A stretch of DNA of 64,000 nucleotides from Sipunculus nudus (GCA_026874595.1 CM049313.1:62171659-62235658), one strand, 5' to 3'. Positions 24,661 through 38,432 are shown, numbered from the stretch's first letter. Translations and numbers: made by a program. Notes: generated by a model not told the origin, from the sequence alone.

Positions 24661-27600
24661 GACAAAGGTACAGAGGTATAAAATTAAATCTACTGGTGCG
24701 TCTTTATCCGGTTCAATTTTATTTATAAATCCTCAATCATTTATTTCTAAAATTATTTAAAAAAAAATAAATTACATTTTAGACAGACAACCAAAATAGA
24801 CATAAATAACGTCCAATTAATATAGACGCTACCGGTATATCTTAGATGTGCTTCTCTGTGTTTTATCACCACCATTTTCCTAGAGGTCATTTGCATATTC
24901 ACTGATGCATGATCATCTACCCGTGATATTTCCACCACTTTGTCTAGCATTATATATCATACAATTAAATAAAAAAGGAAATAAGGAAATTTTACGAAAT
25001 GTTCCTACCATAACTTGATAATTTGTCTTTGGTCCAAAACAACATTATTTTGCTCTTAACTTTCCCGATACGCTTACCCTTGCCACCAAGCTAAATGTAT
25101 ACGCAAGCAGATTCTCTCCTGGGTGATTTGGAGTTCTTTCGTGTAGCATCCCCGCACCCTTATCAAACCCTGTGATGTTTGTTTCTACAACTTTCACGAA
25201 ACTGCTCATGGGGCTGCCATTTTGCATACATACTAAAACCCGGATGTGATGACATAGATTGCATGTTGATATTATTGGTATATGCCGATAGAATGATAGT
25301 TGTCGCTAGAAAGTATTTATTATGGTATGTCAAATATGATACGTTTCATAGGCACATGTATACTTTTAAAAAGACACAGGATGCAAAATATATTGGTATT
25401 TATGTTGAATAATCTTTAAGGCTAATGGGATTATCCATGTTTTGATCTGTCATTGGAATTAAGAAGCACAATATCCTTGGAAAATATCTCTAGTGACAGC
25501 TTTTATCTACGTCTTCTAGGCATTGGTACGAAACTATCTCCATTACTGTATTTAACATTTTCTACATAGACGTCATAGTTAATAATTGTTTATTTTAGCC
25601 TCCAGTTTTCAGTGTTTCTTCCGTGTTCACTAAGTAAACTTCTATCATTTCGTACCTTCCAACGGGTATTAAGAACTGAGCTATTGGAACTTTAGGATTA
25701 CCGATGACGCGGACTCTGTTTTATGATAAACGTAAAAAAAGACTCGGCACAATACACATAACGACTTCTCGGAAATGCAAACCATTGATTTATGTTGAGA
25801 AAAGCAACCAAATGCATATCAGTAAACGACAGATACGAGGGCATACATTCCATAATGTTTCTTGCTCGAAAATTGGGGTAAAAACTCCACCCAATTTAAC
25901 ATTATTATGAACCGCAGTGAATTAACAGATATAAGTCAGTCTTTTGGCGGCTGAATATGCAAAGGCGGATTTTTTTCGAACCAATAATCTGGGAAATAAA
26001 ACAAAATGCACGCTTGATTAAAAAACACCCAAGATTGTACCATTTCAGCCCAGAGTTTCTAAAGTCTACACTACGCGGGGTTTACCGATTCTCATACCTT
26101 CTATTCATTTAATCCCCCTCCCTCTCCTTTCTAAAATTCTCTATCCGCTTCTTCGTTGCGCTCGTGGAATTGTAAATAAAGCATTTGCCACCTTCGCATT
26201 ATAAAACGGTTCATTACTCTTGTGTCGACATTAAATTCCAGACCTAAGGCCAAAAAAAGGTATGGTTCTCAGTCACCGTCCGCGTCAATTTAACCCCTCG
26301 CATCAAAAACTTTTATTTTGTTTTTCATCTTTCTAGAAGATAAAATAATACAAAATTGATAAGAAACCCTTTGTTATGTAATGCTTTTATCTGTTTAGCA
26401 AAAGAATTCTCGGTACCCTTATCATATACCATTTTACCGAAAAGTACAAAAAAAATTAAAAAATATCGCCGCATAAAAAAGTGCCTGAGAACCAATACCT
26501 TTAATTGCCTAACACTACTGTTTTTGAACTTGATATATATGTCGTCACGCAATAAAACAATCTATGTAAAGCACGAAAGGATTTTCATACAATACAGTTT
26601 CTACCACTTAAACCGATCGATCTCAATGTATATACAGATGACACACCCCTGTTTCCTAAACTGCCCTAAACAGTCCAATACACTCACGCTTTAGACAACG
26701 TAAAGTTTCATACTTATATATATAAGTTAGAATTTTTTATATCGACACATGCATGGAATAACAATCACACAGACAATACGGAATAAAATATAATGTGATT
26801 ATGCATTTCTTGAAATTAACGTGATTTTTATAATTAACGCTTTACTATCTCATTGTCTGAGAAACTATTGTAATATAATAGTAAAATGAAGATTCGCTAT
26901 ATTATTGTCCTCCTTTCGTATCCTTTGCTTTCTTCGAAACGTTAAGTAGTCGCGTCATGATGAAATTATAGCTTGGGTATTATGAAACTTACATGCAATG
27001 TAAACCTAATGGGCTCATGATAAAAAGAAACGTATCTACAGTTACCTTTTCAGGGAATTAAAGGTGTAATGTTTAATGTAATAATACAGAGAGTTGTTAT
27101 TGGCGAGTGACAATAACTGCATGACGCATGGAATCTATCACACACATATTTTCATTATCAAAGAATGGTTATAATATATAAGCATGCTAAAACAATATAC
27201 ATGCATATTGTAAATATTTAAATACACGTTATCTGTTGAAATATAAAATTATTATATGAAAACCTCTACGTTATGGTGATATCATGCAGGATTTTATATA
27301 AAAATTTACATTTATTTATATGAAACTACTTCAACAAAAGGTACTCCAGTCGATCTCCAGTTTCACCCTGCTTGTTAGTGAGTATGTAACCTCACCAGAA
27401 AAGAGACACCTGTTTTTAAATGCCGGGGCTGTCACACAATACAGGGATTCCAAAGATAGATATATATACCTAACGACCTGTTTCTCTGGAGAACGCGATT
27501 TTGTCCGGAAAGGCTTTTAAAGCATGATCATCACAGAAGACATCGCAAAATGTAGCTGTCCCTTCATTTGACAATCAGTTTGTATGTGTCATATATTTGC

Positions 27601-30600
27601 CGCCTACGCATAATGGTATATGTATCCGGCGGGAGAAATATCATAGTGTTCCTTGTCAGCAGTGGAAAGTACTGTTATAAAAGGCACCTCTTTTTATTCG
27701 GCTTTTGGCCGTGTTTAGACTAGAATATTAGACTCATTTCTTAAGGCATCCTTTGTCAATGTTAAACAATAAAATATTGAAGGCTAATAGCTGTGCCATT
27801 TACGTTGCCCTTTTCAATGAATGAAAGTAGAATATTTTCACGTTTCAATGTTTGCGCTGTTTTATGAAGCTTTCGTGAAAGTTTGGAACCATAATATCAT
27901 ACGTCCAGCGCTTTGCTTTTCGAACTGGCATATAAAAGGCCACACTCTTCTGTCATCTGATAACCCATTTTCTGTCATTGTTTGAAACTTTGATTAGTAA
28001 AGTTTGATATTTCTGCTTTTGAAGTGGATTATGTCAACGCATGAAGTCTAATGGTTCAAGACGTCTACAAATTTATATATATATTTATGGATTTTAGTGC
28101 ATTGAAGGTCCAACAGTTTTTATGGAACTTGGCGGTAGTGCTTGAAGTTACTATACGATTCCCGAGAATGGATCTTTTCCAACAGGATTAATGGAAATTT
28201 TCGATAATTTACATAAATACTTTGATATATATGGTGTGTTAGTTTTCCTTATTCGAATAATTGCTGGCATACGAAACAAAATAAGGTGATAGGGGCAGAC
28301 ACAAATTACAACAGACTAGAAATCTGTATATTAAGGAATCAAGCCGCCGCCATGTGTTTGCAATCACTTATTCGGCCAGTGTCCACAGGTTAATTCGTAT
28401 ATAAATGATTGTAAATTTGTGAATATTCCTTGATAACACTTTTAAACCAAGACCATGTGTCAGATACCCACCAAAATCTAAACGATTCTTCCTTGGTTCA
28501 TTTCCGAAAACTAGTGTGATTCCTTGCAAGTTGTGTGAGTTATGTGTTGAATAAAATACACACACATGCACACCCTCACTAACACACACACGAACTCGGA
28601 TGAACGCATATCCTCCGTTTGGAGGCAACACTGGCCATGCTCTTTCTATCGACAAGGACCATCCTTCCTTCGTTTGTATATGACAAGTTTTGCTGCCATT
28701 GACTGATAACATATACATGATGGTAACTCATATTAAATAATAATTTTTTATTTTTTATAACTGCACTACATACCCAACAATGACCATTTTATCTTCAGTT
28801 CATATTACAGCATCTCTTTAAAATTGATATGATGTTAAGTCTGCTGCCCTCTGCACGATATTGGATATCAAACTCAGTGAATGAAATAATGCCAAGTTCA
28901 GTCAAACTTAACCAAACTGTCAGTTAGATCAAGACAATGATCACAATTCGCGTGCTGCTGAAATGATCTTGCTTATAATAAAGGTCACAATTCGTTGGGT
29001 CATCGACATTCTCGTTCCTTGTAATTAACTCTACGTCACAGAAATTAAGTACGACTCATTATAGAACCCATCCTTCTAGATCAATTATATAAGAATATAA
29101 AAAAAATCAGCCAGTTAAAATTGTCAAAGTCTTAATATCCTCCAAAATACCAAATGATTACCCTCTTTACTGCCTGAACCGATACATTACATTAAAACTT
29201 TTGCTTTTTTCAAGCGATTCTGAATTAATTGTCCCAGATTTTCATGAGCTATTCATCTCTTTAAATATTCATAAAATTCCCCTCAGGGATTTTTTTTTAA
29301 TTATCTCTCCTTTGCATCCTTAGAAACTAATGAATTCTGATGGAATAAAACTCCTCCTTATAATTACCATCGATATTCTGATAGACACAATTATACATCC
29401 AAATGATGGAAAAATAAATCAATTTGTCCGTAATAACAACATGGCACTAAACTTGACGGATAGGGAGCGGGCTCCAACTACTGGTATGAATTAACTTTAC
29501 TATAAATCATGTAACCGTATTATAGATAAAATATCTCTTGGACACCCCCCCCCCCACACACACACACACACGCCGTGAAAAAAAAACATGTCCAATAAGG
29601 ATGGACATTAAGCATGAATAAAAACCAGTCACCACTTGCCAATTTCTGTAAGAATATGATGCGTTTATCTATGGGGGATATAGGAGTGCCGAGAAAGTGA
29701 AAGCTCGGGGGCAAATGAAGTGCTCTCCATTGACCCCTTACAGAGTGTCAGTAACAGCGGTTGGCCTTATTCAGTACGGGGGCTGCAGGCTTGTAATGAA
29801 GGACCAGGATGATGACCCACGGGCGAACCTCGTTATGACTGTCCGTCACTGGACCATATTGAGGCTAGCAGTGCCGGTTAGAGGTGGGGTAAAAAAAACA
29901 AGTCTACGAAAATAATCAAGAAATTGGTAAAATAATGAGGTTACGACGCAGAAGCTAGGACCTGCCTGAGTTTTGGCTTCAGTGGCTAACAGTTTCTGAC
30001 TGAAATAGCCACGCTGTGCGGTTAGCCTCAGCCAGCTGCCACTGTCAGTTGCGCTTGATGCGCGGAAGACTTTGTCAACTTCCCAACCATCTGTGGCGTT
30101 ATCCAATAAAATTATTGAGTGTCAAGGGTCCTTAGGATGACTGCATCTGCCCCCGGGCTATTTAAATTAAGATCAGTGCGGGGTAAAGGATTCCCTGTAT
30201 CAGCTGTCATCTCCACTCTTCCATGATTTAAAGTTTGCAAATCGAATTGCCGCTGTACTTCTGTTACTGTTAGCCGAGTTCCGCACACACTGCTCCCCAA
30301 TGCGCTTCTCCATTCAGGAAACCCTTTACTCAGGCTGTATATCATAGCGAGTATTCTCCGGCATCATTGGAGGGATCGAAACTCAATGCACAATGACCAG
30401 TAAATACAAGAAATTTACAAGACCTTGAGTCAAACAGCTGTAATACATTTTGAACATAAAATAATCTTGAGTCACGTATGAAGATGAGTAATGTTGTGGC
30501 CATGCATACATTAATGTCATCTGAGTGTGAAAATGTAAAGAAAAAATACAAAAGTAAAAATATTGGAGTTTATTTAATGATATTTTTAATCATACAGTTT

Positions 30601-31804
30601 GAGAACATTCAATACAGGGTCTGCAGTGTAACGTTTGGTTGAAGGAATTATCGCTCAAATTTGTTTGTTTTGTCGACGGAAGACTTGAACGCAATGTCAC
30701 CTAATTGTCCCGTTACCCAAACAAACAAGAGCAAACACTATGGGCAGACGCCGGCGTTATTAGTCACATGTCATCGGCTTCCTCACATTTACTTGTCTTC
30801 GCCATTACATCCTTGTTTTATTAAATCTCTTAATTCAATGTTCCGCTTCACCACTTGCTGAAGATATTATTTTCATCATAGTTGGTTGGTTGGTTATTTC
30901 GTTCGTTTGTCTGCATGTTAGCAACTTTATTCAAAATGTTGTGAACAGAGTTCGATCAAATTTCTCGTAGAATTAGGGGAACACCCAAGGAACAATATGT
31001 TCACATTTTTAGCTAATCTCTTTCATGGTTTATGTTTATTTAGGATATGGTTGAACATTGTGTTAAATTAATGATTTAATTGGAATTAAATTATGTCTAA
31101 GCGCACTGAGTTGAGCCGTCATTAATCATGCATGGTGTTGGAGAAGCGTAACGTAAATTTATTCTGTGCAGCATACACCATATTTGATTAGGATCCTGGT
31201 GGAGATGTTTATGTGGTCCCTGACCACTTTTTAGTTTCTATAGTACTTAACAACGTTAACACTGTTTTATAACATTGTAAAATGTGAAAAAGTAGTCATC
31301 GTATCACCATGCGACAGCACATCAACCCATCAAAAAACCAAGGAATCGGACTCAATCGGAAAGCATCTGACAACCAACTGCTCACAGAGAATCAGTCATA
31401 TTGATCCGGCTTTGCCACGCCCTGAGCAAGTTGAAAAGTCTGAGAAATGAGATTGGTGTAATGATGGCTTCTGTGCACTTGACGTTTGATGTCTCAGATA
31501 TAGTGTCCACGTTAAGGCTTTTCGACCGTTGTTGTTTCAATTATTGCCCCTGGCTCAGACACTCAGGAGACGATGTGGACATTGGAGCCCTCGTGTAATT
31601 ACATAAATGGTTTTACGATTATCCTTTAAGGAGATCCAGTACTGAAATGCTGCCTTTAGGCACACTGAGTACATAGACCTGAGGATCTGCGGAACTCTTT
31701 AAACAATGCCAACAGTATTTTGTACGTCTGTACACCAGCATTATAATGGGTCCCTTTATATGTATTCGGCATCAATCACTGCGCTACGACAAGTGCACAT
31801 TGTT
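24661..31804. other. Long AT-rich intergenic stretch, no gene recognised
   Basis: Several open frames of 60-116 codons occur, none with a recognised domain. The longest on the minus strand (about 28368-28718) starts with a true ATG but runs through a (CA)n-type tract. Region 29700-30345 has slightly higher GC and minus-strand open frames broken by stops, so a decayed exon cannot be excluded there. A C-run plus CA repeat lies at about 29544-29570. Confidence 0.4.
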
Positions 31805-31925
31805 ACGGGGTGACATAAAAGCGGACCGAACTGTCTCGCTAGTAAAGCTTGCTTTTCCAGCGAAGCGGTTGGTACGCCGGACCTGTGCGCCACCGACCTG
31901 GGTTCGACTCCCGGATCAACACAGG
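31805..31925 (+). mobile_element. tRNA-derived SINE, family A, copy 2
   Basis: Shares GCGGACCGAACTGTCTCGCT, then TAAAGCTTGC and AGCGAAGCGGTTGG, with the copy at 12123-12240. B-box-like GGTTCGACTCC lies at 31901-31911, within CCTGGGTTCGACTCCCGG. This copy keeps better tRNA-like stems than copy 1 but is not a tRNA gene, because about 50 bp of unrelated family sequence precede the tRNA-like part. Confidence 0.65.
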
Positions 31926-32417
31926 ATTTTCCCCTCATTTATTTGTCTTCGTTACTACATTGAAAGCTCAAGTGTATCAAAATTTATTATGTTACTAGCT
32001 GATAAACCCGGTATACCGGGTTATTTACCGCGGTTTGGGAGATATATTGACTGAGATATTGAATGTTGGCTCAATTTTTATTATAAAAGTTAAAAGAAAA
32101 TATAGATTTTTAGTGATATACTATCGGAATACGATATGTACAAATAATTTTTACTGTTATTTTGTGGCGCTGTGCTTGTGGCAAAAATCATACCCCGGTA
32201 TGTTTACCTTGAAGACCTGGTCAGTGATGGTTAACACTGCGAACCGGAAGGAGACGCGGAGGCATACAGTGTTTCGTTGAGATTTGACTGGTTTCTATCG
32301 TTGGTCGTTTAAAGAATAGGTTGATGTGAGGAACACATGAAAGATTAATTAAATGTACGTTGCAAGGAAACTGTTCCTGAAGAAGGAAACAGAATGTAAG
32401 TAGTAACATCGTAAGTA

Positions 32418-32600
32418 GCAGAAGCGGACCCAGCGGGACTCCGTGCAGTGGGTCCGTATCCCATTTTCAGCCACCGCAACCTTTTTTTCATCGTATCAGA
32501 CACATGAAACCCCCGACACAACCCCAGCCCTGTTCCTGAACCTGGGACCTTGAATTAGGTTTTGTAATTAATCCTCCTGGGTTGAACCTTCCATTCCAAA
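32418..32600 (+). mobile_element. Poly-G/poly-C dispersed repeat, copy 2 (degenerate)
   Basis: AGAAGCGGACCCAG, GTGGGTCCGTATCCCATTTT, GCCACCGCAACC with a T-run, and CCTGAACCTGGGACCTTGAA follow the landmark order of the 15528 copy. The homopolymer runs are mostly lost here, so this is an older copy. Confidence 0.5.
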
Positions 32601-34868
32601 AAGCGAGAAACATGTGTTTTTTTCTCTTTTACTGACCACGCACGTGGGTCAAACCCCTCATTGAAAGCAAGCGTTATTCATATGAACAATAGTCCTTAGT
32701 GTTAGAGGTCAAGTGATCACGATGCATGCATTCCGGTGATTGCCGAAGGAAGTTCGGCTGTGCTCGGTAAAAAAAACGGGAAAATCACAAAAATTTTTAT
32801 GTATATTAAACATTATTTATTTTCATATCGCCTATGTCACTGCGGGGATAATAACCTTTAAAATGATGTATGGCACAAAATTGTACACAACGCGGTTATA
32901 GAGAACACTGCGAACAAACGTGAACCGAATTCCTTTTATAAGTATTAGATTAGACTTGAGCAGTCTCTCTTACTCTTAAAAAAGAACCAGCTTAAATAAG
33001 ATGTCATAGTATTACCTTGTCGTGGTCACGAGTTGAGGCTCCATACATAGGTTTCACTCAACGTCGTCACCTTAACGTCGATTTTTTTTATTTTCTGAAG
33101 ACGTTTAGGTGGCAGTTGAAAGGATGTATTAAAGTCATTAATTTTGTGTAACCACGTTTTTTCTTCGTTATTTAGTAAATATAACACGGCCATATAGGCT
33201 TTTGATAGGAAATACTAACACGCAGCAAATATCTTGATCCGACCCATAGAATGTGTGTTCTATTATGACTTGCATCATGACTCGCAGCCCATATCAGTTT
33301 GTTTTAGAAGGCGTGATTGACATGTTGCCACGTGGCTAGCGCTCAGTAGGCTCTATGGAGGGATTTAAATACTATGTCATATAAAGAAGTTAGTAACACA
33401 GCCGTAATATCATATATCATTTCATGTGTCCAACATAACAAGTTATCTAGTCTAAATGGTTCATGTATCAACTATTTACCCTTTCATTATTTGCGTCCCT
33501 GGTGATGGTCGCACTGCAGATACTCCGAAGTGCTGACCACACATTCGCGTTTTTTTTTTTTAATTTTCGCGATTTTCACTTTTTCGTTGTTTGCGAGGGT
33601 TCCATTTCGCAATCTCACTATTTTAACAAAATATAAGCAATTGTTACATTAATTAAGTATACCTAATTCTGTCTGCAAAATCTTAATAATTTGACGGAGC
33701 ACCAAGGATTCATCAAACTAATTATCATTAACATTAGCAATCTTAAGATCTATTATTAATCAAATTAAGTTTCAATCTTTTACCTTTCGATTTGCGTTCC
33801 ACGATGAAATCTCTTGTTCACCAAGGTTTTTTTTATTCACGATAATCCCCTTTCGCGAATATCGCGAATTTGACGCCCGTGACTGTGTGGTAATCCCGTC
33901 TCAGTCTTGGTACAGGACAAAATATTACCCCATCGTGGTATATCGGGTATAACCAGTAATATGATGTCACTCTAAGATGTTTCGATGGACAGAGACAAAA
34001 AAAAATTGTAAAACTAATGCATTGTTATATCGGATGAATCCTAATTATCCTCTGGTCCTATCTACACTTACATTAGCGTTAATGACGAATCTTCAACGAT
34101 TTCACAATGATTGAACTGAGGTGCAGGGCTTCTCTAATGACAGGCCTGGTCTGTCTAATGACCTAATTGCAATAGTTTCGTAATGACCCAGTTGGTCTTT
34201 CTAACGAGCAGGATTAATTGGGAAACTACTGAGGCGAGCTAATTACCAGATAATTTTACTTCATAGCACCATACGGATTTATCCTTGAGGAACCATCTGC
34301 AGCTAGTGATGAAAAAAAAAGTATAGTTCATGACAATACTTTAGATGGACGCGAGCAAGTATAAGGGAACACTAAGAGTAGTCAGTGAAACTAACAAAGC
34401 AGTCAAAATGAGCCGATTGTCATGCAGTTCAGTGTTTCACCCAGCGATATGATTATATAGAGAAACCAATAAGGCCATGGCCCAAAAAATTATTGTACTA
34501 CGGATTCGCCGCTCCCATTTTTTGTGTGGATCATTTGTTTCTGGCAAATGAAGACCAGGTCCTTGATGATGTCGCTCATATGCGATATGGCACTATTTCT
34601 CAAAAATATATCTTGAAAGTATGGAAAATGGACTCATATACACCTGGGAAAATTCCACGTATTGTATCTCGAAAAAAGGGGCAAACAATTCCTACATATT
34701 TTTCCCGTAGCAGAAACAGAACAATAATTGTTATTGTGTGGCCAAAGCGTGTATCGGATACCTACAGAGGTGTAGAGTTAGGACACTCATCCGTTTGTGT
34801 GCAACAATAAACCACGTTACTTCTGTTAGTGCGTCATGTTTCACCGTGTTAGTTGACCATCTAGCTGT
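32601..34868. other. No gene recognised
   Basis: A TTCGCG-rich, T-run-rich pair of segments at 33540-33610 and 33820-33880 may be remnants of a repeat. Degenerate TCTAATGAC repeats occur at about 34130-34220. An open frame at 34493-34810 has no in-frame ATG near its start and no recognisable domain. Confidence 0.4.
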
Positions 34869-35248
34869 TTTAAGCTGCGTTTGCTTGGCGCGCGGTATCC
34901 GGTAAGCAGTACTCAGTAACTTTTTTTTCGCTCTAATCTTTTTATCTTGAACAATTTACTTGGCCCGCGTTATGTGGTATGCGGAATGACATACGCGGTA
35001 AAATCGAATTCTACGTTGAAAAGTTTATCCGCATATCGCGCGCAGTATAGCGAAACGGTATGTTTACTACGTGTATGCAGCTATGCAGCTTATATATATA
35101 TAGGTGGTTTTGACATCACCGTTACCATATGGCAGTGTTTTACAGCTCGCCTGGTAAATCCACAAGCGAGTTTATACCGCATTTCACAAAAAGCGTTCCG
35201 ATGCCGCATTCCGGACACCTCATGTGGCGCCGAGTAAACGCAGCTTGA
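34869..35248. mobile_element. MITE-like element with CTGCGTTT terminal inverted repeats
   Basis: The left end AAGCTGCGTTTGCTTGGCGC and the complement of the right end AAGCTGCGTTTACTCGGCGC differ at two of 20 positions. The interior iterates GGTATGCGG and its complement (GGTATCCGG, GGTATGCGG, CCGCATATCGCG, ACCGCATTT, GCCGCATTCCGG). Length is about 380 bp and no transposase frame exists. No clear target-site duplication was found. Confidence 0.75.
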
Positions 35249-37664
35249 AATGAGCATTTTTTCCAAGTTAATTATCAAGACACTGTAGTAAAGTCAAGAA
35301 ATTTCGAATGTCAAGAACGAGTTTATAGGTGGTCAAGGATTAAAGCAGAGCTCTTATCTCTTCCAGTTACCTGTACAGTATGGTTTGGTTTGGAAATCGG
35401 AAATAGTTGACACCTTTCGTCTTTCACGACTAAAACTGTCATAGGCGCATTTAAACCTCCCCAATCCGAGGTCAAATGAATCATTTCTTTGTAAGCTGCT
35501 GGAGCATGCCTTCATTTACATTTATAATGATATCAGGAATCCTTAAGGACGAAAATGATTAAGCTAAATTATCAGGTCGACCTTTTTACTATGAAGTATT
35601 TCCTGTATTTTATTCTGTACAAGATATCACACAAATCAACCCATCTATCCGTCTCAAGCGGAGTTCCATGGGCCCCATTATTACATCACGGTGGATACCT
35701 TAATATTATTCCAGGTTATACTCAAGCAAACACGACTCAGATTAAGCAAGTAAGTAAATGTATTCGGTGGTAAAATCCCTATGAATGAAAACTATAACGA
35801 ATGGAATGATGGAGCCCTCGTGAAAGAGTTAGACAGTAACATGCACGGTGATGAATGCAAAAAGGCGATTTATTAGGTGACCTGTTTATTTTCATGAAAA
35901 ATATTATCGTTCTAAAAATAATAAAGGCCATCAGTGATCCAGAATTCTAAATTTATTCACAAGAACATCATGATTAAGCATGTATTCCCGAAGAAACTAA
36001 ATGGAGAAAAATATCAGAAGATAATAACAGACTTTCCTTTGCCTTATGTCCGCAAGGGGCGATATATCTATACATACAATGACAAACAGTACTTAGCATA
36101 TATTACCAAATGAAAATATAAAAATAGTCTTTGACAACGTGTAAACGAACAAAGATTTTTATCTATTTCGAATCACCCCAGTGGCGCGACTAGCGTTTGA
36201 AAGGGAAAGCGTCTTGATAAGGGAACCGGGGTTCCGCAGGGAGAGTGTTTTCCATTCTCGGCCTGATAGCCGGCGGCCCTCTCGACTACAAAATGCGTCA
36301 CGACGGAGACCATGCTGCGGTTTTAAATGGAGTCACTATCTGTATTTACACTTAATTTCCTGTCCTTCGACCCCTAGTATTACCGCAGGTGTTATCAACA
36401 TGTGGCCACCCATTCTCAGATATGATGAATCTGGCGATGCATTACGGACAACAAAATCTTCTCGGCTCCTTTCAAATTAACCCTTCGGCACTTTGGGAAG
36501 ACTAATGTATATATAATCGTTTATCAATGAAGTAACACAGTCAGAAGCTGAAGTCATTCAACTCGTGTACCGAAGAGTTGAAATTCAAAGAGGGACAGAT
36601 ACTGAATAGGTCTTGATCATGCAGGGATCATCGCAAAACGGTTTATCAGCTCTGGTTATCTTTTTTCCACGAAATCTTTAAAAATGGATTTGGAAACACA
36701 TTGGCAGGATGTTTCTTAATGATCTTTGCTGTGGACTCAGTAATTTGGTAGGTCACTCTTGCTCATATGTCCTTATACTTATGTGCCATTTGGTTTGTCT
36801 GTTGGCAGCTTTACTAAAAAAAGTTTTCTTTTGTCGATTGCTAAGGTGACACTAAAGGAACTGTTTGACAAATTTTATGAGGTTGTTCGAATCACTTTAA
36901 TACTTTTCTAAATTTAAGGTTTTTATATATCGTGAGAAAGGGAGGTTACTTTGTCTCTTTGGCAATAGCCATACATTGCTATTAGGGACGGTCTTTGTTG
37001 TAGAGTTGGAACCCAGCACACAGAAAGTGTAATTAGGATCAAGATAAAAGTTTTGGTCACTGAAATGCTACTCCGTTTTCATATTAAATCGTGATTTAAT
37101 CAGGGTAGGCATTGTTAATCTTGAACGATTCTACCAGGGAACAATTGGTCCGAACTTTATAAACAGGATGTACACTTTAAATTTCTGAATGACGGGTACA
37201 CAGTTGTTTTAAAATCCATGTCAATGCTTTTGAAAACGTTACATTTGCTTTTCAAAGGCAAGCGCAGTTTCGAAGTGTTACATCAGCATTACAAAAAAAA
37301 GACTTCATAAATACTCACGTAATTATTTGTGAATTAGACATTCTGTCACGACAAACAACTTTTTTCGCTGCAGAGTTATTAATTAAATTTCACACATATT
37401 TTGATTTAAGGTGTTGAAGTAGAGTACAAGTGTAAATTCATTTGAAATGGCATTTGTATTTGATCATATTTTATTGCATTTGTATTTAATTTATAATACA
37501 AACATTTGTATAAGCATTTAAGTTGTTGCATTTAAATACATCCCTAGATAGGGCTGTAGGATAGCTGTGTACCGAATAAGCGATAACCTTTTGATACAAT
37601 TGATAAAATATCATCAGGCATTTTGGAATAAAGTTTTTTTTTATGCAAAGAGGTTTTGGATCAG
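35249..37664. other. No gene recognised
   Basis: Mostly AT-rich. The segment 36181-36310 is locally GC-rich, with an arginine-rich open frame and a vague tRNA-like look around GGGGTTCCGCAGGG; too degenerate to call. Confidence 0.4.
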
Positions 37665-37835
37665 CTTCATACGACCAAGTCTGTGAAGGACTACGCACTC
37701 TGTGAGAGCGGTCACTGTGAGAGCGGTCATACATTGTGAGAGCGGTCATACATTTTGAGAGCGGTCATACACTCTGCGAGCGCGATCATGCACTCTGTGA
37801 GTGCGTGGTTATGTCATAGACTTGGTCGTATCAAG
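37665..37835. mobile_element. Short inverted-repeat element enclosing a 22-bp minisatellite
   Basis: ATACGACCAAGTCTGTGA at 37669-37686 is complementary to TCATAGACTTGGTCGTAT at 37814-37831, with one mismatch. The inverted repeat may extend to CTT at both ends. Between the arms lie four to five units like CTGTGAGAGCGGTCATACA. At about 170 bp it is a compact fold-back element. Confidence 0.75.
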
Positions 37836-38269
37836 ATATTAAAGCACTGTTAGTATGTACCATAGCGAAGCTAGCGCTAAGACTTTGAACGTTTTAGCCA
37901 TTAACGGGACCTGTCGCCTGATTTGCTGTGTTTGTGTGTTCAGCTGCTGGGCCGGCATTCGGAGACAAATTAGCATATTGTAGAAATCGGAAATAAATGA
38001 TTTTATAGTATTGATAGTCTTGATTTCACGACCCAGTAGGCATTTAAATTAGGCCGATGTACCCTTCTTGCATGACTAACATGAGTCATTATCTTCAGAG
38101 AGACACAACTGCCGCTATCCACAAGCGAACTACGATTGCCCGAATTCACAGTGCTACTTTAGCTCTGAACAGACGGGTCCAACTATCAGAAATATCTGCT
38201 TTACACTATATTAGCCAAATGTAAGAACAGAACCTGTAATAATTTTCATCACATAATAAATTTGACAAT

Positions 38270-38432
38270 TTAAAAGGTGTGTTAGGTTCAAGGGGGTCCG
38301 GAATCCCCCTTTTTTAAGTGTTTCAGACCAATTTTTGCTGCCTGGACCCCCTATCGTTTTCGTACCTGGGCCTTTTCATATGTCCTCCTTGCTGAACCCT
38401 TAAATTTTCCTAAATCCTGGATCCACCCCTGT
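38270..38432 (+). mobile_element. Poly-G/poly-C dispersed repeat, copy 3
   Basis: GTTCAAGGGGGTCCGGAATC, a C-run and T-run, GTTTCAGACC, CTGGACCCCCT and CTGAACCCT are in family order. This copy keeps the far end CCTGGATCCACCCCTG, complementary to the family start GGATCCAGG, defining the presumed terminal inverted repeat. Confidence 0.65.

Noticed and set aside
28368-28718. 116-codon minus-strand frame starting with ATG
   Set aside because: No recognised domain, it crosses a CA-type tract, and no convincing splice sites or regulatory context were found.
29846-30345. Minus-strand frames in a slightly GC-richer block, as possible exons
   Set aside because: Frames are broken by stops, peptides match no family I know, and splice sites are not clear. 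A decayed exon remains possible.
34493-34810. 105-codon plus-strand frame
   Set aside because: It does not begin with ATG, has no domain and no matching splice sites; a chance ORF is likely.
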